Shown here: positions 26,765 through 35,893 of the stretch, piece by piece
Position numbering within the stretch: the stretch's first letter is position 1
Layout of the letters: each line of letters opens with the position of its first letter
Assembly: GCF_002192415.1 (NCBI RefSeq)
Contig: NZ_CP021780.1
Location: 8,060,001-8,124,000 of the forward strand
Direction of reading: 5' to 3'
DNA: 64,000 nt
From: Paenibacillus donghaensis
Lineage (GTDB): Bacteria; Bacillota; Bacilli; Paenibacillales; Paenibacillaceae
Program-made: the position numbers and the translations under genes
Notes under the pieces: generated by a model
What the model was told of the DNA's origin: nothing
Database searches by the model: none
What the model saw: the letters and a program-made list of their open reading frames with translations, nothing else

Positions 26765-27331
26765 GTGGTAAATGAAAAAAAGGAATTATTCCTGGAACAA
26801 CAAGAAGCGCTGCTTGGCGTGTTAAAAGCCCGTTTTGAGAAAAACATGAATCGCCACGAGGGATTGGAATGGGCCAAAGTGAAACTAAGGCTGGAAGCCA
26901 ATAAAGGGAAATTATGGTCCGTTCATGAGATGGAAAGAACCGGCGGTGAACCGGATGTAGTTGGTTATGATGAAGAGTCGGGAGAATACATTGTCTATGA
27001 CTGCTCAGCTGAAAGTCCCAAAGGGCGCAGAAGTGTATGTTACGACGTCGAGGCCTTGAACGCAAGGAAACAAAATAAACCGGAAAACAGCGCCATGGAA
27101 ATGGCGGCTGAACTGGGTATTGAGCTGCTAACGGAAGAACAATATCGGGAGTTGCAGAAACTTGGGGATTTCGATACAAAAACATCAAGTTGGGTGAGAA
27201 CACCTTCCGATATTAGAAGGCTCGGCGGTGCAATTTTTGCTGATTTCCGTTATGGCCAGGTCTTCGTTTATCATAATGGTGCAGAATCGTATTATGGCGC
27301 CAGGGGTTTCCGTGGCTTGCTTCGGGTTTGA
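26765..27331 (+). CDS. DUF4256-family protein
   Basis: A 188-residue cytoplasmic protein with the DUF4256 pattern (HEGLEWAKVKLRLEANKGKLW, MERTGGEPDVVGYD, FDTKTSSWVRTPSDIR, YYGARGFRGLLRV). The start is GTG with GAGGAGG. The function of the family is unknown. The 26558-26764 stretch before it contains no gene. Confidence 0.8.
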   Translation: MVNEKKELFLEQQEALLGVLKARFEKNMNRHEGLEWAKVKLRLEANKGKLWSVHEMERTGGEPDVVGYDEESGEYIVYDCSAESPKGRRSVCYDVEALNARKQNKPENSAMEMAAELGIELLTEEQYRELQKLGDFDTKTSSWVRTPSDIRRLGGAIFADFRYGQVFVYHNGAESYYGARGFRGLLRV

Positions 27332-27408
27332 ATTGGTATCCATGTCCTTGCAGCAGCGGTCTGAAGCATAAAAAATGCGGCGGGAAGTGATAAAAAAGGG
27401 GGGGGAGG

Positions 27409-27654
27409 ATGTATTTTGGAAGCAAACGTTCAAACACTGTTAAACCAGCAAAACTGAACGAAACTGACAAGGCGAAAATAATTGTTAAAATGATTGCCAT
27501 ACCCTGGAATGAAGGATGGTCAGCGGCAATCAGCGTCACTCCGGGTATTCCGATCGAACTGTGCGGCGGCGATGAAGTCGCCTATGGATTATCCGGCGAT
27601 ACCAACTACCTATGCGTGGAAAAAGAAAGGAGTGAGCAGGATGAACTACCCTGA
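27409..27654 (+). CDS. small hypothetical protein upstream of fic
   Basis: An 81-residue frame behind a G-rich ribosome site (AAAGGGGGGGGAGG runs directly up to the ATG). The central part (IAIPWNEGWSAAISVTPGIP) looks like a folded protein. It overlaps the Fic start by 14 bases, so the two may be translated together. It could be a partner or regulator of Fic, or a gene remnant. Confidence 0.4.
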   Translation: MYFGSKRSNTVKPAKLNETDKAKIIVKMIAIPWNEGWSAAISVTPGIPIELCGGDEVAYGLSGDTNYLCVEKERSEQDELP

Positions 27655-28399
27655 ATTATTGCGCAAAAAAGCCTTATACGAGCGAGCCAAAAACACACTC
27701 CCGGAAATTACCGTCAAAAGCTATGTGCAGGCATTCGAATTGGAATATACGCATAACTCGACTGCTATTGAAGGCAATACGTTAACCCTGCTGGAAACCA
27801 AGGTGGTCCTGGAGGAAGGGCTGTCCGTGGGCGGCAAGAAGCTGCGGGAAATTTACGAAGTCATTAATCATAACAAAGCTTACCAGCATGTAAAAGCCAG
27901 CATTGCCCAGGACCAACCCTTAGATGAAGGTATTATCAAAGATATCCACGCTATACTAACTGAGAATATAATGGTGGGCGGCATCTACCGGAATATAGAG
28001 GTCTATATTTCAGGAGCGGCGCATACACCGCCAGTACCCAATGAAATGTACCGCCAGGTCAAGAACTTCTATGCCGATTTGGCTGAAAAAGATGCTGCAA
28101 ACGTCATCGAGCTTGCGGCATGGACACATGCGGAGTTTGTCCGCATCCATCCGTTTGCTGACGGGAACGGCAGAACCTCGCGGCTAATTATGAACTATCA
28201 GCTGCTGGCCCACGGTTTTCTTCCAATTTCCATTGCCAAGGAAGCCCGGCTGGATTACTTCAATGCGCTGGAAGCCTACGCCGTGCAGGGAGACTTGGCG
28301 CCCTTTGCCGATATGATTGCCTCGCTGGAGGAGCAGCAATTTGACCGCTATCTGGGGATGATTGAACGGCAGAAGCAGAGGCAACAGCAACTGGAGTGA
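27641..28399 (+). CDS. Fic-family protein (class II-like, self-inhibited)
   Basis: A 252-residue Fic-domain protein. The active-site motif HPFADGNGRTSR (H170-R181) is complete, so nucleotide transfer (usually AMPylation) to a target hydroxyl is expected. An inhibitory motif S-T-A-I-E-G-N (40-46) lies N-terminal to the Fic core, as in class II Fic proteins that restrain themselves. The start at 27641 has AAAGGAG. The target is unknown. Confidence 0.88.
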   Translation: MNYPELLRKKALYERAKNTLPEITVKSYVQAFELEYTHNSTAIEGNTLTLLETKVVLEEGLSVGGKKLREIYEVINHNKAYQHVKASIAQDQPLDEGIIKDIHAILTENIMVGGIYRNIEVYISGAAHTPPVPNEMYRQVKNFYADLAEKDAANVIELAAWTHAEFVRIHPFADGNGRTSRLIMNYQLLAHGFLPISIAKEARLDYFNALEAYAVQGDLAPFADMIASLEEQQFDRYLGMIERQKQRQQQLE

Positions 28400-28449
28400 A
28401 GCTTGGACATCAGGCACGAATAAATACCACATGTATTAAGCAAACTGCA

Positions 28450-28484
28450 AAACGCCGCCCACACGGACTAAGGGCGGCGTTTTT
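28450..28484 (+). terminator. strong rho-independent terminator
   Basis: AACGCCGCCC / GGGCGGCGTT stem (10 bp) with TTTTTG following, after the fic gene. Confidence 0.85.
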
Positions 28485-28826
28485 GTGTCTGCTCAGCCTG
28501 AAGAATGTTACTGTTAGCGTCCCCAAGCTCCTCCTTGGACTAAAGAAAGCGTAAGAAGAGTGGCGTTGGCAAGGAAATAATCATGACCCCCCAAATATAT
28601 GTTTGATCATCATAGGCTGGTAAATGAATTGTCGATATAGAGGTATACAGTATTTCCATGCCCGCTTTGAAGCGAAGCATTCCGGGCGATTAAAAAAATT
28701 ACCCATGGTGTAATAATTAAAAGGCGCTGTTTTGTATGAGGAATATGGAGAAAGTTTATGTCTTCATCGATGAGGATGAACTTGACGGTGAAGATAGATA
28801 ATTGATGATTTGGAGTGTGAATACAA
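28485..28826 (+). other. intergenic stretch with decayed coding fragments
   Basis: No supported gene. Short protein-like stretches are visible (about 28620-28690 reading VDIEVYSISMPALKRSIPGD, and a 21-codon frame at 28737-28802), which look like remnants. Confidence 0.3.
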
Positions 28827-29162
28827 TTGGTACGACAGCCGGAAATAAACGAAGTATTGAACAGCTTGTCCAAAGAAGAGTTAATTCGTATTATCGCCCA
28901 AGTTGCCGAGCAGGACGAAACATTAAAAAACGGCCTCTTGGTGAATAAAAGGGCACCGATGGATAGAGAAGTCAAGCGGCTTCTAATCGAAAATGGAAAG
29001 TCCAGAAGAACGTCTTTAACCGGACGCTCTCTTTTCTATGAATATATCATCAATTATACATGCTCAGCCGGAGAGAAATTCCTGCATAAGTACAGGAATT
29101 TTCTCTCCTCTTCCCCTGGTTCGCTGAATTCCTGCAAAAGTGCAGGTTTTTCCGGCGGTTGA
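28827..29162 (+). pseudogene. truncated hypothetical protein
   Basis: A TTG-started frame of 111 codons. The first part (LNSLSKEELIRIIAQVAEQD) resembles the helical start of larger proteins with LSKEEL-type repeats; the second half runs into the intergenic hairpin repeats (FLHKYRNFLSSSPGSLN), which are not normal coding sequence. It is best read as a truncated gene whose frame continues by chance. Confidence 0.35.
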
Positions 29163-29263
29163 GTCTGCAAACCAGTGATGGGGGTGTGAATTCCTGCACT
29201 TTTGCAGGTTTTGGGTCTCAAAGACCGTTATTTCATGAAAAAAACTGTATTATTGCAGGAATG
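29077..29263. repeat. cluster of CTGCA hairpin repeats
   Basis: Four copies of an ATTCCTGCANNANTNCAGG-type unit: 29077-29100, 29126-29146, 29188-29208 and an inverted copy at 29245-29263. Each is itself an imperfect palindrome (ATTCCTG..CAGGAAT). Such units recur in Paenibacillus intergenic DNA. Confidence 0.65.
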
Positions 29264-29385
29264 TTCGGCAGTAAGTGACTGATAGGGCCCGCTGAGCTTG
29301 AAGCTGGCGGTCCTGCGCTGCTCCGGTGGTCTCCTTCGGATAAGAAATTCTGAAACGTTGTATAAATTAAGAACAATGTTATAGA

Positions 29386-29417
29386 AGACGCTCGGGACTC
29401 AGCTCCCGAAGCGTCTG
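29386..29417 (-). terminator. hairpin at the 3' end of the AraC gene
   Basis: GACGCTCGGGA / TCCCGAAGCGTC stem of about 11 bp with a short loop, 36 bases beyond the AraC stop. No strong T-run on either strand. Confidence 0.45.
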
Positions 29418-29452
29418 TATTTATGCATGTTGACCTTATTGGCGCTGTTATA

Positions 29453-30394
29453 CTAAACCCACCCCGTGAACTCCAATATAGACGCTTTCGCGGATTGCGC
29501 TTCGGATTGAGCCCCTTTACGCCATTCTTTGGGTGACTGCCCCATAAGTTTGGAGAAGCAGCGGTTGAAGCTGGAAATGGACTGAAAACCGACTTGTTCG
29601 GAGATCGAAAGAATCGAATCTTCCGTGCTTTTTAACAGCTTGCAGGCCTCTTCTATTCGGGTGCTGTTTAGGAAATCGAGAGGCGCCGTCCCCATAATTT
29701 CATGGAATTTTCTTCGGAAATGAGTGGTGCTTAAGTGGCATAGATCCGCCAGGAAATCGATGGTCATGGGTGTCATATAGTTTGTAGTGATATACTCCAG
29801 AACAGGGGAAATAACAAAATCGCCTTTCAGGCTATGCTCGATTTCTTGATCTGCCAACAGCTCATTCCTGGAATGAATTCTAAGGAGTTCTATATAAAGG
29901 GACAGCAATAAGCCGTAGGCACTTTCCTGATAGTAAGGATTCTGTTGCTGTAATTCCTCTACGATCGACGTTGCAAGTGTATACACCTTGGGATGTTGCT
30001 CCTTGTTCAGCACACAGTTCATTCCCTTCACCGCCCACAAGTTTGGCTCAAAGTTGCTGTAAGCACTTTTAAATGAATGTTGAAAGATGTCCTCGGGCGA
30101 AAAAAAGATATAAGACCAAAGACTGGCTGTATTGGGTGAACTATATGTCGTATGAGGGAGATACCTGGGGATAAAGGTTACATCACCGGCTTTAAAGGGG
30201 ACAGATTCCCCTTTGATCTCCATAATGCCGTTATCCGAATAACAAATGCCAATCTCAAGATGGTTATGGAAATGGAGATGTTCACTTTTGATATCGGAAA
30301 TCTTCCAACGTTCACCGCTTAACAGCAGAACAGGGAAGTTTATGGGCAAGCTGTAGTGACGGTATTCTATGACGGGCTTCTTTTTTCTGGGCAT
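29453..30394 (-). CDS. AraC-family transcriptional regulator
   Basis: A 313-residue regulator: N-terminal cupin sensing domain (HFHNHLEIGICYSDNG, then FIPRYLPHTTY) and C-terminal AraC double helix-turn-helix (LADLCHLSTTHFRRKFHE, SEQVGFQSISSFNRCFSK). It is transcribed away from the GH105-GH112 genes and most likely controls them in response to a sugar ligand. Confidence 0.92.
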   Translation of the reverse strand: MPRKKKPVIEYRHYSLPINFPVLLLSGERWKISDIKSEHLHFHNHLEIGICYSDNGIMEIKGESVPFKAGDVTFIPRYLPHTTYSSPNTASLWSYIFFSPEDIFQHSFKSAYSNFEPNLWAVKGMNCVLNKEQHPKVYTLATSIVEELQQQNPYYQESAYGLLLSLYIELLRIHSRNELLADQEIEHSLKGDFVISPVLEYITTNYMTPMTIDFLADLCHLSTTHFRRKFHEIMGTAPLDFLNSTRIEEACKLLKSTEDSILSISEQVGFQSISSFNRCFSKLMGQSPKEWRKGAQSEAQSAKASILEFTGWV

Positions 30395-30530
30395 ATAGGA
30401 TACTCCCGATATTTTGATTTGAGTTGATTATAGGCGAAAGATAGGTCAAGTTCAACTAATGATTATGGTTAAATGATTGGAATTGCGCAGTTTTGCTGTG
30501 TATATGCTTAGAATCAGAACATTTTAGTGC

Positions 30531-30558
30531 TTACAATAGAGTAAGCGTTTACAATAGA
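30531..30558 (+). promoter_or_regulatory. tandem TTACAATAGA repeats overlapping a cre-like site
   Basis: Two exact 10-bp copies (30531-30540 and 30549-30558) start 18 bp apart between the AraC gene and GH105, the usual form of an AraC operator. The segment AGTAAGCGTTTACAA (30540-30554) between and across them fits the cre consensus on either strand, so CcpA and the AraC protein may compete or cooperate here. Confidence 0.5.
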
Positions 30559-30612
30559 AAGATCAGTTATCAAGTGCCTTTGAGGGCGTGTGTGAAAGAG
30601 AGGAGAATGAAG

Positions 30613-31632
30613 ATGCTTCAATTAACTTATGACAAGGAAGAGATAGTAAGCGTCATCGACAAAGTGGTCAGAAAAACAATGGCAATGGATCTAACGTGGG
30701 ACTGGCCCTGTGGTGTGGCTTATTATGGTGTATCCAGAGCCTATCAAACCACAGGGAATAAAGAATATTTGAATATGCTTGTCCAGTGGGCAGATGAATA
30801 TATCGAGCTGGGTCTGCCGGACTGGACGGTAAACACATGTGCCATGGGCCATATGCTGATCACCTTGTATGAAGAGACAGGGAACCAGAAATATTGGGAT
30901 ATTGCGATGAGTAAGGTGGAGTATATCCGCAGCAATGCGCTGCGATTCGGAGACCATGTGCTGCAGCATACCGTATCCGTCTCTAATGATTTCCCGGAAC
31001 AGGCTTGGGCAGATACGTTGTTTATGGCGGCATTTTTCCTGCTCCGTGTAGGAAGTAAGCTGAAAGATCAGGACATGATCCAGGACGCCTTGAATCAATA
31101 TTACTGGCATATCAAATACCTGCAGGACCCTAGTACCGGCTTCTGGTACCACGGCTACAATAATGTCAAGCAGGATCATATGTCCGGATTATACTGGGGT
31201 AGAGCGAATGCCTGGGGTGCTTATACCATGTCGCAGGTCAAACCGCTTTTGAAGGAATGGTATTTGTATCCTCAGTGTATGGATGTAGAATGTTCACTTC
31301 GGGATCAGTTGGCAGCACTCAAGCTTGTTCAAACGGAGAACGGCTTGTGGCGGACGGTGCTTGATGACGAGGAGTCTTATGAAGAAGTATCTGCCTCTTG
31401 TGGAATTGCAGCAGCTATGATCAATAACGGCAATCCGCTGCATACCAAATATGTGCAAAAAGCCCTGAAGGGCATCCTTGACAATATCAGCGAAGACGGA
31501 CGGGTACTGAGCGTATCGGGCGGCACAGCGGTTATGAAAGATCGGGAAGGGTATCGCAATATTCCAAAAGACTGGGTTCAGGGTTGGGGTCAAGGCTTAG
31601 CATTGGCTTTTCTGTCCGATCTGCTTAAATAG
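30613..31632 (+). CDS. GH105 unsaturated rhamnogalacturonyl hydrolase
   Basis: A 339-residue (alpha/alpha)6-barrel enzyme of the YteR/YesR type (LTWDWPCGVAYYGV, QAWADTLFMAAFFL, YWGRANAWGAY, VQGWGQGLALAFL). It removes the unsaturated galacturonic acid left at the non-reducing end of oligosaccharides by rhamnogalacturonan lyases. No signal peptide. ATG at 30613 is at the best distance from AGAGGAG; ATG at 30607 is only 1-2 bases from it. The GH112 gene follows after 12 bases. Confidence 0.88.
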   Translation: MLQLTYDKEEIVSVIDKVVRKTMAMDLTWDWPCGVAYYGVSRAYQTTGNKEYLNMLVQWADEYIELGLPDWTVNTCAMGHMLITLYEETGNQKYWDIAMSKVEYIRSNALRFGDHVLQHTVSVSNDFPEQAWADTLFMAAFFLLRVGSKLKDQDMIQDALNQYYWHIKYLQDPSTGFWYHGYNNVKQDHMSGLYWGRANAWGAYTMSQVKPLLKEWYLYPQCMDVECSLRDQLAALKLVQTENGLWRTVLDDEESYEEVSASCGIAAAMINNGNPLHTKYVQKALKGILDNISEDGRVLSVSGGTAVMKDREGYRNIPKDWVQGWGQGLALAFLSDLLK

Positions 31633-31644
31633 GAGGGAAACAAG

Positions 31645-33807
31645 TTGTCCAAACAAACAACGGGGGCCTTTACACTTCCGGGAGAATCCGGTTATGAGGC
31701 ACTGACCCTGAAATTAGCTGAACGGTGGGGTGCCGATGTTATTCGTGACAGTGACGGCACGAAGTTGTCCGATGAGATTATCAATGCAGGATACGGTATT
31801 TATTCTACCATCTGTATCATCAGAGATCATAATGAGTGGGCGGCCCTTAATCCGGATAAGCTGCAGCAGAGTTTTTTAATCACAAATCCCAAGGTAGCTG
31901 TACAAGACTATTTATCCATCTATCTGATGGAGGATTTCTTCGCTGAACAATTCAGAGTGAATGATTCCAAAGAGGCGTTTAAGTACTGGCAGGTTTACGA
32001 CCGGACGACCGGCGAGGAAGTTCCAAGAGAACAGTGGAATTATGAACGGGAATCGGGAAATGTGGTCCTTACCGGAATTTCGCCTTGGCATAAATACACA
32101 GTAAGCTTCATGGTCTACCGGATATGGGAAGAGATTTCCATGTATAACCACACTACGAATCATTGGGACAAAGAGCATCTGATGCAGATCGATCCTATGT
32201 ATCCCGAAACGCAGAAGTATCTGCTGGAGTGGATAGAAGACTGGTGCCTTCAGCATAAGGAAACAACGGTTGTCCGGTTTACCTCCTTATTCTATAATTT
32301 CGCCTGGATATGGGGCAGTAGTGACCGCAACCGCCATCTGTTCTCGGACTGGGGTTCATACGATTTCACGGTAAGCTCAAGAGCGCTTGATCTGTTTGCC
32401 AAGAAATACGGCTATTCGCTGACTGCTGAAGATTTCGTGAACGGCGGGAAATATCGCGTCAGTCATATCCCGGCGCAGCAGCGCAAGCTGGACTATATGG
32501 AATTTATCAATGATTTTGTCATTGAATTCGGCAAGAAATTAATTGATATTGTGCATAGGCACGATAAGCTGGCCTATGTCTTCTACGATGACAGTTGGGT
32601 TGGCATGGAGCCTTACAATGACCGCTTCGGGGAGTTTGGATTCGACGGGATGATTAAATGTGTGTTCTCAGGGTATGAGGCCAGGATGTGTTCAGGTGTC
32701 AAAGTGGATACACATGAGATTCGGTTGCATCCCTACTTATTCCCGGTTGGGTTAGGCGGACTTCCTACCTTCATGGAGGGCGGGAACCCTACGCTGGATG
32801 CCAAGAAGTATTGGATTAACATCCGGCGCGCCTTGCTCAGGGAGCCGATTGACCGGATTGGACTGGGCGGATATTTGCATCTCGTAGAACCTTACCCGGA
32901 CTTCTGCGATTACATCGAGAAGATTGCCAATGAATTCAGAGAGATTAAAGAGCTGCATGATATAGGCAAACCGTATCACATTAAGACGAAGGTAGCCATT
33001 CTGCACAGCTGGGGCAAATTGAAATCGTGGACATTATCCGGCCATTTCCATGAAACGTACATGCATGATCTGATTCATGTCAATGAGGCTTTATCCGGGT
33101 TGCCGGTTGAAGTGCAGTTCATTGATTTCGAAGATATCCGTCAGGGCATCCTGCAAGATTGTGATGTAGTGATCAATGCCGGTTCTGCCGGTTCAGCATG
33201 GAGCGGTGGGGATTACTGGAAAGACAGCAAATGCGTCGACCTTCTGACAGAGTGGGTGCATGAGGGCGGTACCTTTATTGGCATCAACCAGCCTTCAGCG
33301 GTCGAAGGGTACGACAGCTTCTTCAGAATGGCCCATGTTCTCGGTCTGGATGAGGATACAGGCGCCAGGGTAGCTCATGGAAGATGGACCTATGAGGTTA
33401 AGGATGAGCAGGGTCTGGTGCCTGAAGGGGCCAGCATCACACCGAAGAATCGAATTTATCTTACCGATGGGTCAGCTGCGGTAGTGGATGAAACTAGTGG
33501 GTCGATCACCCTGTCTACTTATGCTTTCGGAAAAGGCAAAGGGATCTACCTTCCTTCTTTCGGATTCAGCTGGGAAAATACACGATTGCTGCTGAATCTG
33601 ATCCGCTATGCCGGCAATGAGTTCCATGAAACGAAGTACATTACGGATAACTTATATACCGAATGTGCTTATTATCCAGAGAGTAAGATCTTGGTTGTTA
33701 TTAACAACAGCGATCAGCTTCAAAGCACTACGATTGATACGGAATATGGAAAACAAACCATGGAATTGGAGCCGTTTGATACGACCATCAGAACTATTGG
33801 GGAATAG
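31645..33807 (+). CDS. GH112 galactoside phosphorylase (LNB/GNB or Gal-Rha type)
   Basis: A 720-residue GH112 phosphorylase (GAFTLPGESGYE start, then VVRFTSLFYNF, VFYDDSWVGMEPYND). The family splits beta-galactosides with phosphate to give alpha-galactose 1-phosphate. Members act on galacto-N-biose, lacto-N-biose or D-galactosyl-beta-1,4-L-rhamnose. Its coupling to GH105 favours the Gal-Rha activity, which would process galactosylated rhamnogalacturonan I fragments. The start is TTG with AGGAGG. Substrate type is inferred from context. Confidence 0.85.
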   Translation: MSKQTTGAFTLPGESGYEALTLKLAERWGADVIRDSDGTKLSDEIINAGYGIYSTICIIRDHNEWAALNPDKLQQSFLITNPKVAVQDYLSIYLMEDFFAEQFRVNDSKEAFKYWQVYDRTTGEEVPREQWNYERESGNVVLTGISPWHKYTVSFMVYRIWEEISMYNHTTNHWDKEHLMQIDPMYPETQKYLLEWIEDWCLQHKETTVVRFTSLFYNFAWIWGSSDRNRHLFSDWGSYDFTVSSRALDLFAKKYGYSLTAEDFVNGGKYRVSHIPAQQRKLDYMEFINDFVIEFGKKLIDIVHRHDKLAYVFYDDSWVGMEPYNDRFGEFGFDGMIKCVFSGYEARMCSGVKVDTHEIRLHPYLFPVGLGGLPTFMEGGNPTLDAKKYWINIRRALLREPIDRIGLGGYLHLVEPYPDFCDYIEKIANEFREIKELHDIGKPYHIKTKVAILHSWGKLKSWTLSGHFHETYMHDLIHVNEALSGLPVEVQFIDFEDIRQGILQDCDVVINAGSAGSAWSGGDYWKDSKCVDLLTEWVHEGGTFIGINQPSAVEGYDSFFRMAHVLGLDEDTGARVAHGRWTYEVKDEQGLVPEGASITPKNRIYLTDGSAAVVDETSGSITLSTYAFGKGKGIYLPSFGFSWENTRLLLNLIRYAGNEFHETKYITDNLYTECAYYPESKILVVINNSDQLQSTTIDTEYGKQTMELEPFDTTIRTIGE

Positions 33808-33819
33808 GAATATTACAAC

Positions 33820-33858
33820 AAGCTCAAGCCTGCGGCTGTGCCGCGGGCTTGAGCTTTT
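33820..33858 (+). terminator. strong rho-independent terminator
   Basis: AAGCTCAAGCC(TGCGGC..GCCGCG)GGCTTGAGCTT: a stem of about 16 bp followed by TTTTAATATT, ending the GH105-GH112 operon. Confidence 0.85.
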
Positions 33859-33888
33859 AATATTGCGTATCGACTGACTACTGTGATT

Positions 33889-34005
33889 TTATTTGAGCAG
33901 CTGCAGCACCGATTGAGGATTCTGATTCGCTTGGGCCAACATCGCTTGAGCAGCTTGAGCTAGTATGTTCGATCTGGTTAGATTCGACATTTCCTTAACA
34001 ATATC
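33889..34005 (-). pseudogene. flagellin C-terminal fragment
   Basis: On the minus strand this reads DIVKEMSNLTRSNILAQAAQ, AMLAQANQNPQSVLQLLK, stop. That is the conserved D0 helix at the C-terminus of flagellin. Nothing upstream continues the protein, so only the last 38 codons of a flagellin gene remain. Confidence 0.75.
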
Positions 34006-34019
34006 AGGACCGGGTTTCG

Positions 34020-34172
34020 GCTCTCTCTACAAGTTCTGGAACAGAGACTTGCGGAGCAGCTATTTGCGGAGAGCGACTGCATTCTGAATCTGGCCTCGGG
34101 TTTGATTTCGAATATGCTGATAAGTTGTCGGATGAGAGTACGTATGTGTTTATACAAAAAATAAAACCATAA
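34020..34172 (+). pseudogene. unrecognised C-terminal gene remnant
   Basis: Two overlapping plus-strand frames read protein-like: SLQVLEQRLAEQLFAESDC, then, in another frame, GFDFEYADKLSDESTYVFIQ to a stop at 34172. A frameshift appears to join them. I do not recognise the family. Confidence 0.3.
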
Positions 34173-34255
34173 GCGGTTCCATCTTGTCCGCTGCATCATT
34201 GCCTTTTAATGGTAGTATAGGGGTAGAAGTTATATATAAAGGAGCCGATATAAAC

Positions 34256-35164
34256 ATGAGAAGAATCATGGGCAGAGCAGCCTGCGTATTCCTTCTGTTA
34301 GTTCTATCCGCGTGTACTGCAACTGATCAGAAAGAGAAGGAGACAATCCTTACAAAAACGAATATGGATCAAGTAGAAATATATCCTTATGAAGAAGGAT
34401 CTGACTCAGAGCATTATATTACGTACAATGACTCCAGCAAGGAAATCATTGGTGAAAGTTATATAGGGCTTTTTATCAATGGTTCAGTTATAAAAAATGC
34501 TAATCTTGCCATTATGGGTACTTATATATTGGTTCCTCTGACCCCTATAGCTGAGCATTTGGACGTTCAAGTGAAATGGGATGCTGAGAAGGAGAGCGCT
34601 ACGGTTGTTGATTCAGACAAGACAGCCGAAATCGTTGCGGGTAAGGCCATAGTTCGATTAAACGGTAAGGAGGTGCAGTTGGATGTGGCCCCTGTACATA
34701 TAGATGAAGACCTCTACGTTCCCCTTAACTTTGTGACGGATGTATTGCAGGGCGAGGCCCATTATTTTGATGGAAACGACACAACGAAACCGCATATCGT
34801 GACCAGAATGCCGCATGTGATGATTAGCCGCTATCCGGACAGTGCCACAGAAATCTCTAAAGAAGAGGCGGTTGAACAAGTAAGAGAGCAACTGATTACA
34901 GCTTTTGAGAAGAAATTTGGCACCTATACTCCTCTTGCAGACAATGAGCAGGCTGAAACCAACGATGATAAGAGTATGCTTCGAAAGGTAATAACCAATT
35001 TGGCTGTCCAATCGGAAAACGACCGATATTATGTGCTTCCTGTTGTGTATGATTTCTGGGTAGATAAATATACCGGTGATGTGTACACCTACTATAATGG
35101 CCTTGTGATGACAATCCAACTCTTTAATCCTGACAATGAAAATGCACTGGCTTTTCCAGGATAA
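34256..35164 (+). CDS. lipoprotein with copper-amine-oxidase-type stalk domain
   Basis: A 302-residue secreted lipoprotein: signal with lipobox VLSAC (start ATG at 34256, AAAGGAG upstream; an earlier in-frame start would bury the signal), then a stalk domain of the PF07833 type at about residues 75-170 (GLFINGSVI, ILVPLTPIAEHLDVQVKWD, DLYVPLNFVTDVL), then an alpha/beta C-terminal domain. The name of the domain is historic; it does not imply oxidase activity. Role at the cell surface unknown. Confidence 0.8.
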   Translation: MRRIMGRAACVFLLLVLSACTATDQKEKETILTKTNMDQVEIYPYEEGSDSEHYITYNDSSKEIIGESYIGLFINGSVIKNANLAIMGTYILVPLTPIAEHLDVQVKWDAEKESATVVDSDKTAEIVAGKAIVRLNGKEVQLDVAPVHIDEDLYVPLNFVTDVLQGEAHYFDGNDTTKPHIVTRMPHVMISRYPDSATEISKEEAVEQVREQLITAFEKKFGTYTPLADNEQAETNDDKSMLRKVITNLAVQSENDRYYVLPVVYDFWVDKYTGDVYTYYNGLVMTIQLFNPDNENALAFPG

Positions 35165-35315
35165 CCGTGTTGAAGCATGTAAAAGTCGGAATTAACACGG
35201 CTGTTTCCCAAATGTACAGTAGACGATACCATACATCCTGATTTCTATCTGTGATCGTTTGTATCGGGTTCGTACGTTCCCCTCAGTTTGTTTTTTTAGG
35301 TGTGTAGCCGGTTAC

Positions 35316-35705
35316 TCAACCGTAGTCTTCAATTAATGATATTTTTCCATCTCTAATCTCAAATATCGACTTCCCTTGAAGTTGTAACTTATCTCCAATC
35401 TTTAATCCGTTCGGCAAATCAACAGCCAGACTTGCTTCATAATCAATTTGAATCTCTACTTTGCCATCTATAGCACTATAATCGTTAATTGATTGATGGC
35501 GGCTAGCAAAAATCTTTGCAGACTTTTCTGCTAATTCCCTGAACTCTTCCGTTCCTCTGGTCTCTGTATTAAGTTCGCCATTGGAAAAATTCCTGAAAAC
35601 GATATCCTTGTGCAGGAGTTTAACAATACCCTCTACATCAAATGAATTGTAGGCTTTAATATAATTCTCAATCATTTCTTTGGTTTCTTCACTAATCATA
35701 GCCAT
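35316..35705 (-). CDS. SnoaL/NTF2-like protein
   Basis: A 129-residue cone-shaped NTF2-fold protein (MIENYIKAYNSFDVEGIVKL, then IFEIRDGKISLIEDY), typical of SnoaL-like polyketide-cyclase relatives and small hydrolases. GAGAGGGG lies just before the ATG at 35705; the second ATG (35699) is better spaced, so the product may be two residues shorter. Substrate unknown. Confidence 0.78.
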   Translation of the reverse strand: MAMISEETKEMIENYIKAYNSFDVEGIVKLLHKDIVFRNFSNGELNTETRGTEEFRELAEKSAKIFASRHQSINDYSAIDGKVEIQIDYEASLAVDLPNGLKIGDKLQLQGKSIFEIRDGKISLIEDYG

Positions 35706-35893
35706 ACCCCTCTCATGGAAATTTGTTATATCTATATTCTTTAGAACTCAGAATTTTCCCTTTATTTGTAATGAGGCAATCGAAACTCCACACCTGTGGA
35801 GTTTATCTTCGGAGGCCACTACGCGATGGATCATTTGAGGAAAAACAAACAAGCAGGGACCCAAGGTCTCCTGCTTATTCATTATGTTATTTT

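Noticed and set aside
29077..29263. Repeats here considered as a CRISPR array
   Set aside because: Units are short, palindromic, in mixed orientation and irregularly spaced, with no spacer-length regularity and no cas genes.
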